A stretch of DNA of 64,000 nucleotides from G963664935 sp963664935 (GTDB lineage Bacteria > Pseudomonadota > Gammaproteobacteria > Methylococcales > G963664935), in the NCBI GenBank assembly GCA_963664935.2, contig CAXXSE010000007.1, positions 806,001-870,000 of the forward strand, given 5' to 3'. Shown here one piece after another: positions 29,909 through 39,273 of the stretch. The notes below the pieces were generated by a model, which saw only the letters and a list, made by a program, of their open reading frames with translations, had not been told where the DNA came from and ran no database searches. The translations under genes were made by a program, and so were the position numbers. The stretch's first letter is position 1; every line of letters starts with the position of its first letter.

Positions 29909-30799
29909 TCATCGGGTGGGCTTTATATTTGCCCAAACGAGCATAAGCGTCACGAGGATTAAGCCCAGGTAGGATGCACCACTACGAAAACCCGCTAAGT
30001 GAACATGATATTCTTGTACTCGAACCCGATCTTCGGCGATGAAAATTCCACGAATTGAAACAGTAGCGGAGTGATCCAGATCTAAACCGTCCACGCTCAG
30101 TTTTTCCCCACTAAAAATAAGCAGATAACCCCCGGAAGGATCGTGTATATAGGCCGTTCGATCAAGCTCTATAAAATTCCCGGTTCGATCATGGGTGGAA
30201 CGCAAAGTTTTCACAAAATGGTTGTTTGCTTTCTCAGGACATTGAAGAAGAAAAACTGGAAGTAAAAAGTAGGCGCCAAGAAGTGTTATTACCATAACCA
30301 GCCGCTTGATCGATTGCCCCGATATGCCAAGAGGCATTGAAACACTTCGCCGCCAATTGACTACAACATAAAGCAGTCCGAATGCGGTTAACAGGTACGA
30401 AGGAAAACTTTCCGGCCAAAAAAAGTCGAAACGTAACAACCGCCAATCAAAGGGCGCCAACAGGTGAACACCGTTAGCCCATTTAATCTGACAAGCATCG
30501 AGTAATAAGTGCAAAAACGAGCCAAGCACGAGGATAACCAGGGTCTTCCAAAATTGAGAAGAAAGTGCCGCTAGCGCTAAACTAGCGATCACACATAGCA
30601 ATAGGGATGCCTGCGTAATGGCGTAAAGCCGTATATCGTATGCATCAATATGTACGGGCGCCAACCTGACAACGCGTTGAAATATCCAGGGAAGATCAGG
30701 AGTAATGGCGCCGATGCAAACCCATTTCAGATTCGCATTGCGCACGATGGTTCGGGTGACTAAAGCTTGAACACCCAGATGCGCGAGCGTATTAGGCAT
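29909..30799 (-). CDS. Membrane-bound metal-dependent hydrolase-like protein
   Basis: 296 residues. The opening MPNTLAHLGVQALVTRTIVR with the later AITPDLPWIF and FLHLLLDACQI is the His/Asp pattern of the YdjM/DUF457-like membrane family. About five hydrophobic segments fall between residues 60 and 190 (for example ASLLLCVIASLALAALS, FPSYLLTAFGLLYVVV), and one closes the protein (YLGLILVTLMLVWANI). Between them is a 70-residue soluble part. No member has a well-defined substrate. A relative lies at 34941-35978. Confidence 0.8.
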   Translation of the reverse strand: MPNTLAHLGVQALVTRTIVRNANLKWVCIGAITPDLPWIFQRVVRLAPVHIDAYDIRLYAITQASLLLCVIASLALAALSSQFWKTLVILVLGSFLHLLLDACQIKWANGVHLLAPFDWRLLRFDFFWPESFPSYLLTAFGLLYVVVNWRRSVSMPLGISGQSIKRLVMVITLLGAYFLLPVFLLQCPEKANNHFVKTLRSTHDRTGNFIELDRTAYIHDPSGGYLLIFSGEKLSVDGLDLDHSATVSIRGIFIAEDRVRVQEYHVHLAGFRSGASYLGLILVTLMLVWANIKPTR

Positions 30800-30846
30800 G
30801 GGGATTATTGAGTATCACGCTTAGTAAATTACAGTTTTTAAATCCT

Positions 30847-31233
30847 TCAATCCCCCTTAAATCGGTGGATTAAGCGTCGTTCTTTCTTATTGGGTTTAGT
30901 CTTATTGTCGGCATAAAAGTGTTTTTCCTCACGGATTTTTAGCACCAATTCCTGACGCTGGGCATGGCTTTCTTCGGTTTCCTCATATAATAGGATAGCC
31001 TCTTTCGCTGGGCGTCTTTGTGTGTTGATTCCCGCTACGGTGATATCCCAGTTGAACCGGTCTTTGCTGATTTTGATTTTTGTGCCGATTTTTACGTCTT
31101 TTCCAGGTTTGGTTCGTTGCCCATTGACATGTATTTTCCCGCCATTGATTGCATCGGTTGCCAATCTACGGGTTTTGTAAAATCTTGCTGTCCACAACCA
31201 TTTATCCAGCCTTATTGAGGTATTACTATTCAT
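30847..31233 (-). CDS. hslR: Ribosome-associated heat-shock protein Hsp15-like (S4 domain)
   Basis: 128 residues. The S4 RNA-binding motif occupies the first 65 residues (IRLDKWLWTARFYKTRRLAT, then GGKIHVNGQRTKPGKDVKIG). The tail is basic (TKPNKKERRLIHRFKGD). Hsp15 binds free 50S subunits that still carry nascent-chain tRNA and helps recycle them. Length and order match the family. It is transcribed away from the downstream DUF6394 gene. Confidence 0.92.
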   Translation of the reverse strand: MNSNTSIRLDKWLWTARFYKTRRLATDAINGGKIHVNGQRTKPGKDVKIGTKIKISKDRFNWDITVAGINTQRRPAKEAILLYEETEESHAQRQELVLKIREEKHFYADNKTKPNKKERRLIHRFKGD

Positions 31234-31413
31234 ATTGATTGGCGTTATTTATTGCAAGACATCGGCGGAAATAACACTTTTCCTTCCCAAGCGTGTCATT
31301 TCCGTTAAGCGATTCGGCTATTTTATTGGCGAAACGCGCAAAAATCCTCGGAAAAATGATAGTATTTTGTTCTTCCACCCACGAAAGAACAATAACTTAA
31401 TATAGAGACAAGT

Positions 31414-31797
31414 ATGAATGTAGAGAAAGTTGTTTTTAGTTTTTTCATCGTACTGGCGTTAACGTTAAATTTCGGTTTCGTTTTGGGGGAGATGGGAAAC
31501 CCCGCCCACCACCATGGTATCGAATTATTTGCGGTGATTGTGGTGAACATGATTACCACCGGATTAAAACTGGGGGATCGTTCGCACACTGGAGCGATAT
31601 TATTATCGACCAGTTTAGTGGCCGATCTTCAATTGATCGCGGCTGCTATTTATTGGACCGTGGTGGTACACGTCACAAAAACGGGGCTCATGCCTGACGC
31701 TATGACAACTATTGTTTCCCTGGCGGCGGGTGCGCTCTTGGCAAATGTTATATCGGTTGTGATGCTTGTATCGGATACTTTGATGTCAAGACGTTAA
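31414..31797 (+). CDS. DUF6394-like small membrane protein
   Basis: 127 residues with four predicted membrane helices: VVFSFFIVLALTLNFGFVLG, IELFAVIVVNMITTGL, ILLSTSLVADLQLIAAAIYW and a C-terminal LAAGALLANVISVVMLVS. A polar GNPAHHHG loop follows helix 1. The next gene, a two-RCK potassium-channel-like protein, starts seven bases later, a pairing that suggests a shared transport role. The family has no assigned function. Confidence 0.75.
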   Translation: MNVEKVVFSFFIVLALTLNFGFVLGEMGNPAHHHGIELFAVIVVNMITTGLKLGDRSHTGAILLSTSLVADLQLIAAAIYWTVVVHVTKTGLMPDAMTTIVSLAAGALLANVISVVMLVSDTLMSRR

Positions 31798-31803
31798 CAG
31801 CTA

Positions 31804-33543
31804 ATGCCCGCTACTCTAGAAATCGATCGGGTAGCCTCCGTTGTATTGAAGGAGATGAGGCGGCCGCTGGTCACTTTGGTGGTGGTGTATGCCGTTGCAA
31901 TACTTGGGATGACGTTAATACCGGGTCTGGAAGTTAATGGGGAGACCCGACGTATGGGGCTTTTCCACGCATTTTATTTTATGACCTATACGGCGACCAC
32001 AACGGGGTTTGGAGAAATCCCCTATGCATTCAGTGAAGCCCAAAGGTTGTGGGCGATCGTTTGTTTGTATACCGGAGCAATCGCTTGGTTTTACGCCATT
32101 GGCGCGATTATCTATTTATTACAAAACCCCCATTTTTTACAGGCGCTGGCGGAGCGGCGGTTTACCAAGCGTGCGCTAAAAATTAGCGAACCCTTCTATA
32201 TATTGTGTGGATTTGGGGATACCGGAAGCCTTCTTGCCCGCGGCCTCAGCGATCAAGGAATTCCCGCGGTCATTATCGAACCGGACGATGCCCGATTCAA
32301 AGCCTTATCGCTGAGAAATTACCGTGTATCGATGCCGGGACTTCGCGCCGACGCCAGCGTCCCCAAGCATCTACTTGAAGCAGGGTTGCAGCGATCGAAT
32401 TGCCGGGGAGTATTGGCGATCACCAATAACGAAGAAGTTAATTTAAAAATTACGGCATTGGCGCGATTGTTAAATCCTGAGGTCAAAGTGATTACCCGGT
32501 CGAGGGTGGATATCTACGAAGAAACATTGGCTACTTTGGGGCGTGACGTTCATATAGTCGACCCCTTTAAAACCTTCGCCAAAGGGCTGAGCGCTGCGAT
32601 CTGTAATCCGGTGTTATACACGCTCAACGATTGGTTAATCGGAGCCCAGAATGCTTCACTGGAAGGCACCGTTTGTCCACCCCGCGGAACCTGGATCATT
32701 TGCGGGTATGGCCGAATGGGACATGGAATTCTGGAAACATTAACAATGCACGGTATTCCAACCGCCATTATCGATCCTCATGTGGACCCGGGTATGGCGC
32801 CTCTTCGAAAATACGTGGTTGGGCGAACAACCGCGAAAACACTGATCGAAGCGGGCATTGGAGGCGCAGCCGGGATCGTTATCGGAACCAACGACGATGG
32901 CCATAATCTGGGTATTTTATTAAATGCGCGTGGGCTAAATCCCAGACTTTTTTGCATCGTCAGGCAAAATGGGCACGAGAATGAAGTAGCGTTTAACGCC
33001 GCCAATGCCGATATTATTATGCAACCCTCTCTGGTTACCGCACGCCGAATCCTTTTGCTTTTAATCGCGCCATTACTCAAACCATTTTTTAAGTATTTAA
33101 TGAATCTTCCTTTGAATCAAGCCCATGTTTTGGAACAACTTTTAGATAGGCTGCGAGATGAAGTCGGCAGTCATGAGAAACCCCATTTATTAACACTGCG
33201 AATCGACGATAAGATGAGCCCGGAAGTGCTCAAGGTTTTGGACAACGGACAAGTATTGGCGCTAGGAGATATTTTGCGAGACCCACGGGCTAGAAGCGAC
33301 CGTCTTGCAACGGTTCCCCTTATGTTGAATAGTGGCGATCAATGGGTTCCATTACCCTGGGACGACTACCAATTGAAAAAGAACGATCAAATACTATTCT
33401 GTGGTCGAAAATTCGCCCACAACTTGATGGATTCGACACTGAATAACGAATATACCCTGCATTATGTCCGTACCGGAATCGATAAACCGAGAAGTTATCT
33501 GATGCAGTGGCTAACAAAACGAATGAAACCCGCTCATTTATAA
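31804..33543 (+). CDS. Potassium channel-like protein with two TrkA-N (RCK) domains
   Basis: 579 residues. Two membrane helices (LVTLVVVYAVAILGMTLI and WAIVCLYTGAIAWFYAIGAI) flank a pore loop. The filter reads TATTTGFGE where canonical K+ channels have T-V-G-Y-G. Two Rossmann RCK domains follow: YILCGFGDTGSLLARGLSDQ near 133 and WIICGYGRMGHGILETL near 300, each with G-x-G-x-x-G nucleotide motifs, then a C-terminal TrkA-C-like region (about 480-550). Such channels are gated by nucleotides or Ca2+ through the RCK ring. Ion selectivity cannot be read from the altered filter. It is probably co-transcribed with the preceding gene. Confidence 0.88.
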   Translation: MPATLEIDRVASVVLKEMRRPLVTLVVVYAVAILGMTLIPGLEVNGETRRMGLFHAFYFMTYTATTTGFGEIPYAFSEAQRLWAIVCLYTGAIAWFYAIGAIIYLLQNPHFLQALAERRFTKRALKISEPFYILCGFGDTGSLLARGLSDQGIPAVIIEPDDARFKALSLRNYRVSMPGLRADASVPKHLLEAGLQRSNCRGVLAITNNEEVNLKITALARLLNPEVKVITRSRVDIYEETLATLGRDVHIVDPFKTFAKGLSAAICNPVLYTLNDWLIGAQNASLEGTVCPPRGTWIICGYGRMGHGILETLTMHGIPTAIIDPHVDPGMAPLRKYVVGRTTAKTLIEAGIGGAAGIVIGTNDDGHNLGILLNARGLNPRLFCIVRQNGHENEVAFNAANADIIMQPSLVTARRILLLLIAPLLKPFFKYLMNLPLNQAHVLEQLLDRLRDEVGSHEKPHLLTLRIDDKMSPEVLKVLDNGQVLALGDILRDPRARSDRLATVPLMLNSGDQWVPLPWDDYQLKKNDQILFCGRKFAHNLMDSTLNNEYTLHYVRTGIDKPRSYLMQWLTKRMKPAHL

Positions 33544-33641
33544 AGAGGTGGATGGACCACTTTTCAATTGCAAAATCCTCCGGCTATTCCGCCGCGATAA
33601 AACCGATGTCATATCAAAATGCCCGTAGATAAAACATCGCA

Positions 33642-34342
33642 ATGACCTTAACACATCAACAAACGGGCCTCGATTGGGCCGTGTGGGTCGGCAATAAAAC
33701 GCACAAAACACAGGCTCGCCTATTACTCACCCGAATGCCCGAAGAAATCGCTAACCGACGTCGACAAAGCGCGGCAAGGTTCCCAGCCAATAAACGTTGT
33801 GCTGGTGTGATTGGGGTCTATGGATCACCAATATCCCCGAATCCTATCACGGCATGGATATGCCTCAATTGCTCGCGCTATATCCGTTGCGCTGGTCCGT
33901 TGAGCTTTTTTTTAAGCAGATGAAATCAACCTTGAAACTTCAGCACACCACAGTACAAAGTAATGCTCATCGACTCACCTGCGAGGTCCTTGGAACCTGT
34001 ATTGTTGCCCTGTTTATCACCTTCTGCTATTCCTGTGCCCGCGCCCAGGCTTGGCGCCAGATGCAATGCGAAATCAGTTTCGATAAAACCGCAAAACACT
34101 TTCGCCGGCATGTTGCACCACTCGTTGACATCCTCTACCACCATACTCTCGACCGGTTAGCTGTCTATATGATTGACTATCTGAACGGCATCTTGGTCCG
34201 TTGCATTAAAACACGCCAACCCAGCCGATCTAACTCCCTGGATGAATTCATTCAACCAAGCCGCTCTCGGGATTATCGATTCTTCTCCGTTCCGATCAAT
34301 TCTACGCCCCGGAGTATTGGCTTAGAGGCCTTTGAGGCTTAA
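33642..34342 (+). pseudogene. IS4-family transposase remnant
   Basis: Only the C-terminal half remains, and it is frameshifted near 33797. The first frame has WVGNKTHKTQARLLLTRMPEE; the second resumes CDWGLWITNIPESYHGM and then YPLRWSVELFFKQMKS, the Y-x2-R-x3-E-x6-K signature with the catalytic Glu. The N-terminal DDE part is absent and no inverted repeats were found. It sits directly before an unrelated small gene. This is an element different from the 1.8-kb IS copies A and B. Confidence 0.85.
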
Positions 34343-34352
34343 GTTAACACCT

Positions 34353-34856
34353 ATGGGCGCACCCGCCCCCAAGAAAAAAAAATGGAGTCTATTCGGTTTT
34401 TTATGGCAAACAGCTACAACCCTATTGGCGCCAATAGGCCGAATACTGGGTAGGTTGACTCAAAAAATATCCGATTTTTATTGGAATTCCATACCGCTTT
34501 CCCCGGAAATTCAAGCCGCCATGGCGGTGGTGGAGCAAGAAGGTTTTATTCAAAGTCAGTCGGACCCCAGCAAGGTCATCGCGGAAACCTTACAATGGTT
34601 TCTCGCTAATCGTCGAAAAATATTAGCGTTTACGGAACTTATTTTTTCAGCCACCCACGAAGCGGAACGATTTTTGGCGAAGAATGGCCGGGAGAAAAAA
34701 GCCTATGCGCGCGAACTGGTGCTGGCCGTCTTAGAAGAGATGGGATTTCCAACCAAGGCCGGTCTCATGGGCGCTATAGTGGCCAGTGCCGTCAATGGCA
34801 TGATCGAAACAGCCGTGCATTTATTCAATAAAAAAGGCGCGTTTCAGCATCAGTAG
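34353..34856 (+). CDS. Hypothetical protein, basic N-terminus and helical body
   Basis: 167 residues from the ATG at 34353 (an upstream TTG is less likely). It opens MGAPAPKKKKWSLFGFLWQT, a positively charged then amphipathic segment that may attach to membrane. The rest is helical (EIQAAMAVVEQEGFIQSQSD and so on) with no recognised motif. A hydrophobic stretch near residues 140-155 could be a helix packed in the fold. It begins just after a transposase remnant and ends before a convergent gene. Family not recognised. Confidence 0.65.
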   Translation: MGAPAPKKKKWSLFGFLWQTATTLLAPIGRILGRLTQKISDFYWNSIPLSPEIQAAMAVVEQEGFIQSQSDPSKVIAETLQWFLANRRKILAFTELIFSATHEAERFLAKNGREKKAYARELVLAVLEEMGFPTKAGLMGAIVASAVNGMIETAVHLFNKKGAFQHQ

Positions 34857-34940
34857 AGCAAAGAAAAGGAACTTCCAAAGCGCTACGAAGGTTCCACTTC
34901 CCTCTCCTGTCAACGAATTATATTAGGGATTTGCAATCGC

Positions 34941-35978
34941 CTACGATATCGGTTGCCGTATATTCTCCGTGAATCTTCTTATTCGATAGAGTTGCCATTT
35001 GTCTTGTCCTCCTGAACCACACATTCCATAACGAAACGGTGGCGGTAACCCCGGCAGTATATGGCGCAGATCAGTAAACCAAACGCATATACCGTCAGTG
35101 TCGCGATCAATTCTATAAACAACAGGCAATTTCGCGAATCGCCGAAATCCGGCAAATTCCGCATGGTTCCAGATGTTCTTGGCGATGGCCCTATCATCGA
35201 TGGTTTCACCAAAGCGTGAAACCGTATCCCAAGCCAAACTATGTTTTGATTTATAAGCCGACAGCCAGAATGAACTATCTTGAACATCACTCTTGAGTAA
35301 ATCAACGTAGGCGATCTTATAATTATCATTGCCCTCCACTACCAGTTTCCAATGAAACGGTGAAATCGGTTGGGGGATCGCATAAAATTTGTAATCCATT
35401 ACCCCATGCGCCTGTACCGCTTTTTCTACCACCGCCAAAGCGGATCGTTGTATCAAAACCTTGGTAAGAAGAAAGGCTATAACCAGCATCAGGCCCCAAC
35501 GCGCTACAACCGGATAATAATAGCTGCCGACCAAACCGATCCCAACAATCAGTCCAATCCATGGATCCACATCAAAACTAAGATTTAAAGCGGCGGAATA
35601 ATCGCCGATCGGTGCAAAAACCCGGGCACCGTAAATCGTTACAACGTCCGCGGCAATATGGCAAACCAAGCCAAGTGCGCACCAGCGTGAAAACGCCTTC
35701 CATTGCGCAAATTGGCCCGAGGCGGAAGCGAACACGATGCCAAGCAATATCGACCAGAACGGCACCATCACTAAAGAATGGCTAAGCCCCCGATGCCAAT
35801 GGGTTATAAACTGGTACGGGTCCCGCCAAAACAGCACATAGTCGATATCGGGAAAAGCTGCTGCAAGCGCAACGGTGACGGTGCGTGCAAACGGACTGAG
35901 CAGATCCTCGCGAAGCACCCATCGCGGTTTTGCCCGTACCACTAAAGCACCCGTCAACGCATGGGTAATGGGGTCCAT
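34941..35978 (-). CDS. DUF457/YdjM-type membrane-bound metal-dependent hydrolase
   Basis: 345 residues. MDPITHALTGALVVR, AAFPDIDYVLFW, FITHWHRGLSHSLVMVP and VCHIAADVVTIYG carry the His/Asp metal-site pattern of this family. Four membrane helices fall in residues 60-190 and a soluble domain follows. Relatives are annotated as inner-membrane hydrolases; substrate unknown. The stop of the TetR gene lies nine bases upstream, so the two are co-transcribed. Confidence 0.88.
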   Translation of the reverse strand: MDPITHALTGALVVRAKPRWVLREDLLSPFARTVTVALAAAFPDIDYVLFWRDPYQFITHWHRGLSHSLVMVPFWSILLGIVFASASGQFAQWKAFSRWCALGLVCHIAADVVTIYGARVFAPIGDYSAALNLSFDVDPWIGLIVGIGLVGSYYYPVVARWGLMLVIAFLLTKVLIQRSALAVVEKAVQAHGVMDYKFYAIPQPISPFHWKLVVEGNDNYKIAYVDLLKSDVQDSSFWLSAYKSKHSLAWDTVSRFGETIDDRAIAKNIWNHAEFAGFRRFAKLPVVYRIDRDTDGICVWFTDLRHILPGLPPPFRYGMCGSGGQDKWQLYRIRRFTENIRQPIS

Positions 35979-35986
35979 TTGCCGAT

Positions 35987-36574
35987 TTACGGCACAAGCG
36001 AATCAAGGGCGTCGACGCAATTTTCAGCCCTCGTTAATAACTTTTCCAAAAATAGTCGAGTGTTTTTAGATCCTTGGGAATCGTCAAACAGCCATTGGGA
36101 AAATGTAGCCAAATAAATACTGGTGGTCCCAACTTCTTCCACGACTCTTCGCAAATGGGTCGTATTTACTCGCGCCGCTTCACGAAACCATTGAACGGTG
36201 CGGCTGATTCGAAGCACCCCTAGCACTTGAAGGTGAATATGCCCGAACTCAAACTTGTAATACAGCATCTCGCGAGTTACTTTCCGATAGGGAAACAACG
36301 CATCCAACCAGGTCATAATCACCGTGTGGAGACGTTCGCTATCCGAACGATTCAAAAAATCCTCGCCAGGGTCGACCGATAGAACCGCCCTATCCGCCCG
36401 ATCAAACCAGGCCTCCACCAAATCATCCTTTTGCGGGTAGTAATCTCTGATATGCTCGAGAGTCATATTCAAATTTTCCGCAATGTCGAATAAATGAACT
36501 GTTTCCCACGATTTCGTATCGGCCAATCGCAATGCCGTATCCAAAATTTCATCCGGAACCGGATTGTTGCTCAT
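35987..36574 (-). CDS. TetR-family regulator
   Basis: 195 residues. The N-terminal helix-turn-helix covers about residues 8-55 (ILDTALRLADTKSWETVHLF, IAENLNMTLEHIRDYYPQKD). The helical C-terminal domain should bind a ligand. It starts the TetR-hydrolase pair and is followed, upstream on the same strand, by an ABC transporter. The ligand and targets cannot be told. The helix-turn-helix is weaker than in classical TetR, and a COQ9-like relation is an alternative. Confidence 0.78.
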   Translation of the reverse strand: MSNNPVPDEILDTALRLADTKSWETVHLFDIAENLNMTLEHIRDYYPQKDDLVEAWFDRADRAVLSVDPGEDFLNRSDSERLHTVIMTWLDALFPYRKVTREMLYYKFEFGHIHLQVLGVLRISRTVQWFREAARVNTTHLRRVVEEVGTTSIYLATFSQWLFDDSQGSKNTRLFLEKLLTRAENCVDALDSLVP

Positions 36575-36721
36575 GTTTCGGTCCTCGCTAGTTGAGGCTT
36601 TTTACAAATATTAAAGTACCAGCCTTGCTTGTTTATGGTTCCGTATTCCATGTTGCGCCAAGGGTTACATAACCTAAAGTCGTGCCATTAGTCTTAGACC
36701 CATACCCAAACTTTTAGTCCC

Positions 36722-38527
36722 TTATTTTAACCCACCTGATTTAATTGATGGTCGCTCATTATTAAATTGCAACTCCGCCAGCCGTGCATAAAGTCCCCCC
36801 TGGTTCAGCAATTCAAGATGATTGCCAATGGCGACAATTTTACCCTGATCCATTACCACGATCCGGTCTGCTTTAAGAACGGTAGCTAAACGATGGGCGA
36901 TAACGATCGTTGTACGGTCTTTCATTAGATGTTCAAGCGCTTCTTGCACCTGTTTTTCGCTTTCGGCATCAAGCGAACTGGTCGCCTCATCCAACAGCAG
37001 AATCGGAGCATTTTTCAAAATTGCCCGGGCTATGGCGATCCGTTGCTGCTGTCCTCCCGACAGCCGTACTCCACGTTCACCCAAAAAGCTATGATATTGA
37101 TTCGGTAACCGCTTAACGAATTCATCAGCTACCGCGGCCATTGCGGCGTTTCGAATTTCGAGCTCGCTTGCCGACGGGTTACCGAAACGGATATTTTCCA
37201 TAACATCGGTGGCAAACAGGACCGTTTCCTGGGGAACGATACCGATACGCGCTCGAAGGTGGTTGGGCTCGATTTTCGATATGTCCACACCACCTACTTT
37301 GATGATACCGGTCTGAGGGTCATAAAATCGAAGCAGCAATTGAAAAACCGAGCTTTTCCCCGCCCCTGATGGCCCCACAAGCGCAACGGTTTCGCCAGGT
37401 GCGATTTCAAGCGAAAAATTATTCAATGCAAGTTCATCAAGGCGTGATGGATAATTGAATCCGACGTTCTTAAACTGGATTTTCTCGATCCCTCGTCCCG
37501 GAAGTAACAATGGGTTTTTAGGAGCGATTATTTGAGATTGACTATTCAATAATTCCAATAATCTTTCCATTGCGCCTAGCGCCCGTTGAACATCACCCCA
37601 GACTTCACTCAACGCAGCGGTACTGGTGGCCACAATAATGGCGTATATTAGAAACTGGCCGAGTTCGCCAACGCTCATCTTTCCGGCAATCACCAATTGA
37701 GCGCCGATCCAAATCACCGTGATAACGGCACTGAATACGATTAAAACCGCGAATGCGGTGAGTAACGCGCGGGCTTGCACTCGCTGCCTGGCCGCGACGA
37801 AAGCCATCTCAACCGAACTTGCGAATCGGGCACAGTGAAAATCCTCAAGGGTGAAAGACTGAACCATTTGAATGGCGTTTAGTGTCTCTCCCGCCATGGC
37901 GCTGGATTCAGCGATACAGTCCTGGCTTTTTCGGGACAAACGGCGTACTTTCCGCCCGAAAAAAATTAAGGGTAAAACCACAAACGTTATGAGTACAAGA
38001 ATCAATCCGGTGAGGCGGGGGCTGGTCACCGTCAGCATCACCAGACTGCCAATCAGCATGAATGAACTGCGCAATGCGATAGAAACTCCAGCTCCAACCA
38101 CGGCTTGCACTAATGTTGTATCGGTGGTTAGCCGTGACAAAACTTCTCCAGTTCGGGTCACCTCGAAAAAGGCGGGATCCATACGGATAATATGCTGGTA
38201 AACCGCCGTACGGATATCCGCCACAATTCGCTCACCCAGCCACATCACCAGATAAAAGCGGGTTGCCGAGAATACAGCAATTATAATGACAAGCCCCAGC
38301 AGCACTAAAAAATGCTGGTCAATGGATTCCGCATGTTCTTCGAAAAAGCCCTGATCGATGATCCGGCGCACCGAGAGTGGCAACGCCAACATGGCGCATG
38401 CGGCGATGCTCAAAGCCAAAAACGCCCATATGAACCTGAGCGTATAGGGTTTCAGAAAGACGGTTATAGACTTTAGCGTATTGGTATTGGAACTTTGTTC
38501 TCGGCGACTCCGATCGACATCATTCAA
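36722..38527 (-). CDS. ABC exporter, fused permease and ATPase (MsbA type)
   Basis: 601 residues, beginning with a TTG at 38527 (no nearby in-frame ATG). Six membrane helices lie in residues 25-310 (WAFLALSIAACAMLALPLSV and HFLVLLGLVIIIAVFSATRF are the first two). The ATPase follows: Walker A GPSGAGKSS near 383, signature LSGGQQQRIAIARA, Walker B ILLLDEATSSLD and switch His in VIAHRLATV. It works as a homodimer; the nearest types export lipids or peptides. Substrate not shown by context. Confidence 0.93.
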   Translation of the reverse strand: MNDVDRSRREQSSNTNTLKSITVFLKPYTLRFIWAFLALSIAACAMLALPLSVRRIIDQGFFEEHAESIDQHFLVLLGLVIIIAVFSATRFYLVMWLGERIVADIRTAVYQHIIRMDPAFFEVTRTGEVLSRLTTDTTLVQAVVGAGVSIALRSSFMLIGSLVMLTVTSPRLTGLILVLITFVVLPLIFFGRKVRRLSRKSQDCIAESSAMAGETLNAIQMVQSFTLEDFHCARFASSVEMAFVAARQRVQARALLTAFAVLIVFSAVITVIWIGAQLVIAGKMSVGELGQFLIYAIIVATSTAALSEVWGDVQRALGAMERLLELLNSQSQIIAPKNPLLLPGRGIEKIQFKNVGFNYPSRLDELALNNFSLEIAPGETVALVGPSGAGKSSVFQLLLRFYDPQTGIIKVGGVDISKIEPNHLRARIGIVPQETVLFATDVMENIRFGNPSASELEIRNAAMAAVADEFVKRLPNQYHSFLGERGVRLSGGQQQRIAIARAILKNAPILLLDEATSSLDAESEKQVQEALEHLMKDRTTIVIAHRLATVLKADRIVVMDQGKIVAIGNHLELLNQGGLYARLAELQFNNERPSIKSGGLK

Positions 38528-38813
38528 CTTAGCGTGAATACCGTTGCAGCTTGGTTTTCAATTAGAAATTCATAATCTGAAATGAAGTATTATTCTAACT
38601 GTTTAGCATTGGGGGAGTCACGAATTTAGGAATTCGTTTCAGAACATCGGGAAAACGCTCATATACACGCGCGGCACACGTATAAACAAGTAATTTGACT
38701 TGAGTTTGTGGACAAAAATAGGGGCGATTAAGAGATTGAGATCCTGTTGGGTTACGGTTCTACATGGCGTTCATAACTACCTCATGTCTCCAGCTGCCGT
38801 AAACTGTAAACGC
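38528..38813. other. Intergenic region without a gene
   Basis: 286 bases between the ABC exporter start and a small convergently read gene. No open frame, repeat or RNA was recognised; it must hold the exporter promoter. Confidence 0.4.
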
Positions 38814-39068
38814 CTACGAAGATACGTTGTTCAATAATCTTCCATTTAAATCACTGATTTCGTCTTTTAACCATTGTTGGCTGGTCTGAATTTTCTCACT
38901 TTCCCCGTACAGGGTTTTGGCTAATTTAAAATATCCTCGTTTGTAAAGGATATTTGCCGTTGCGATGAGATTATTGTGAGCACATTGAATATTGTATTCC
39001 GCATCGGAAAGCGTATGCGATTCTCCGTGTGTCAACTCTTTTTCGGAAATTACATTAGGCGTGTTCAT
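38814..39068 (-). CDS. Small hypothetical protein, TPR-like helix pair
   Basis: 84 residues from the ATG at 39068 (MNTPNVISEKELTH); the frame is open 63 bases further upstream. It has no signal peptide. The centre (AHNNLIATANILYKRGYFKL, AKTLYGESEKIQTSQQWLKD) looks like one or two amphipathic helices of TPR type. Family unknown, and a chance frame cannot be excluded. Confidence 0.45.
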   Translation of the reverse strand: MNTPNVISEKELTHGESHTLSDAEYNIQCAHNNLIATANILYKRGYFKLAKTLYGESEKIQTSQQWLKDEISDLNGRLLNNVSS

Positions 39069-39273
39069 GTCGGTTTTGATCTTCGGTGCTAAGGTTAGAA
39101 GGCTTATGCGGTAGGTCATTAACCACTTCACATACTCAAGCAGTTTAGTTGCAAAGCCTTGGGGTGTTTGTATTTTTTCGAAGATTTCAATAGGGAATGT
39201 GTGATTTTGTGATCCTTATCCCAAAGGATAGGGTTGCTTGCTCCCATGAACTATCACCGATACCATTAGCCAA

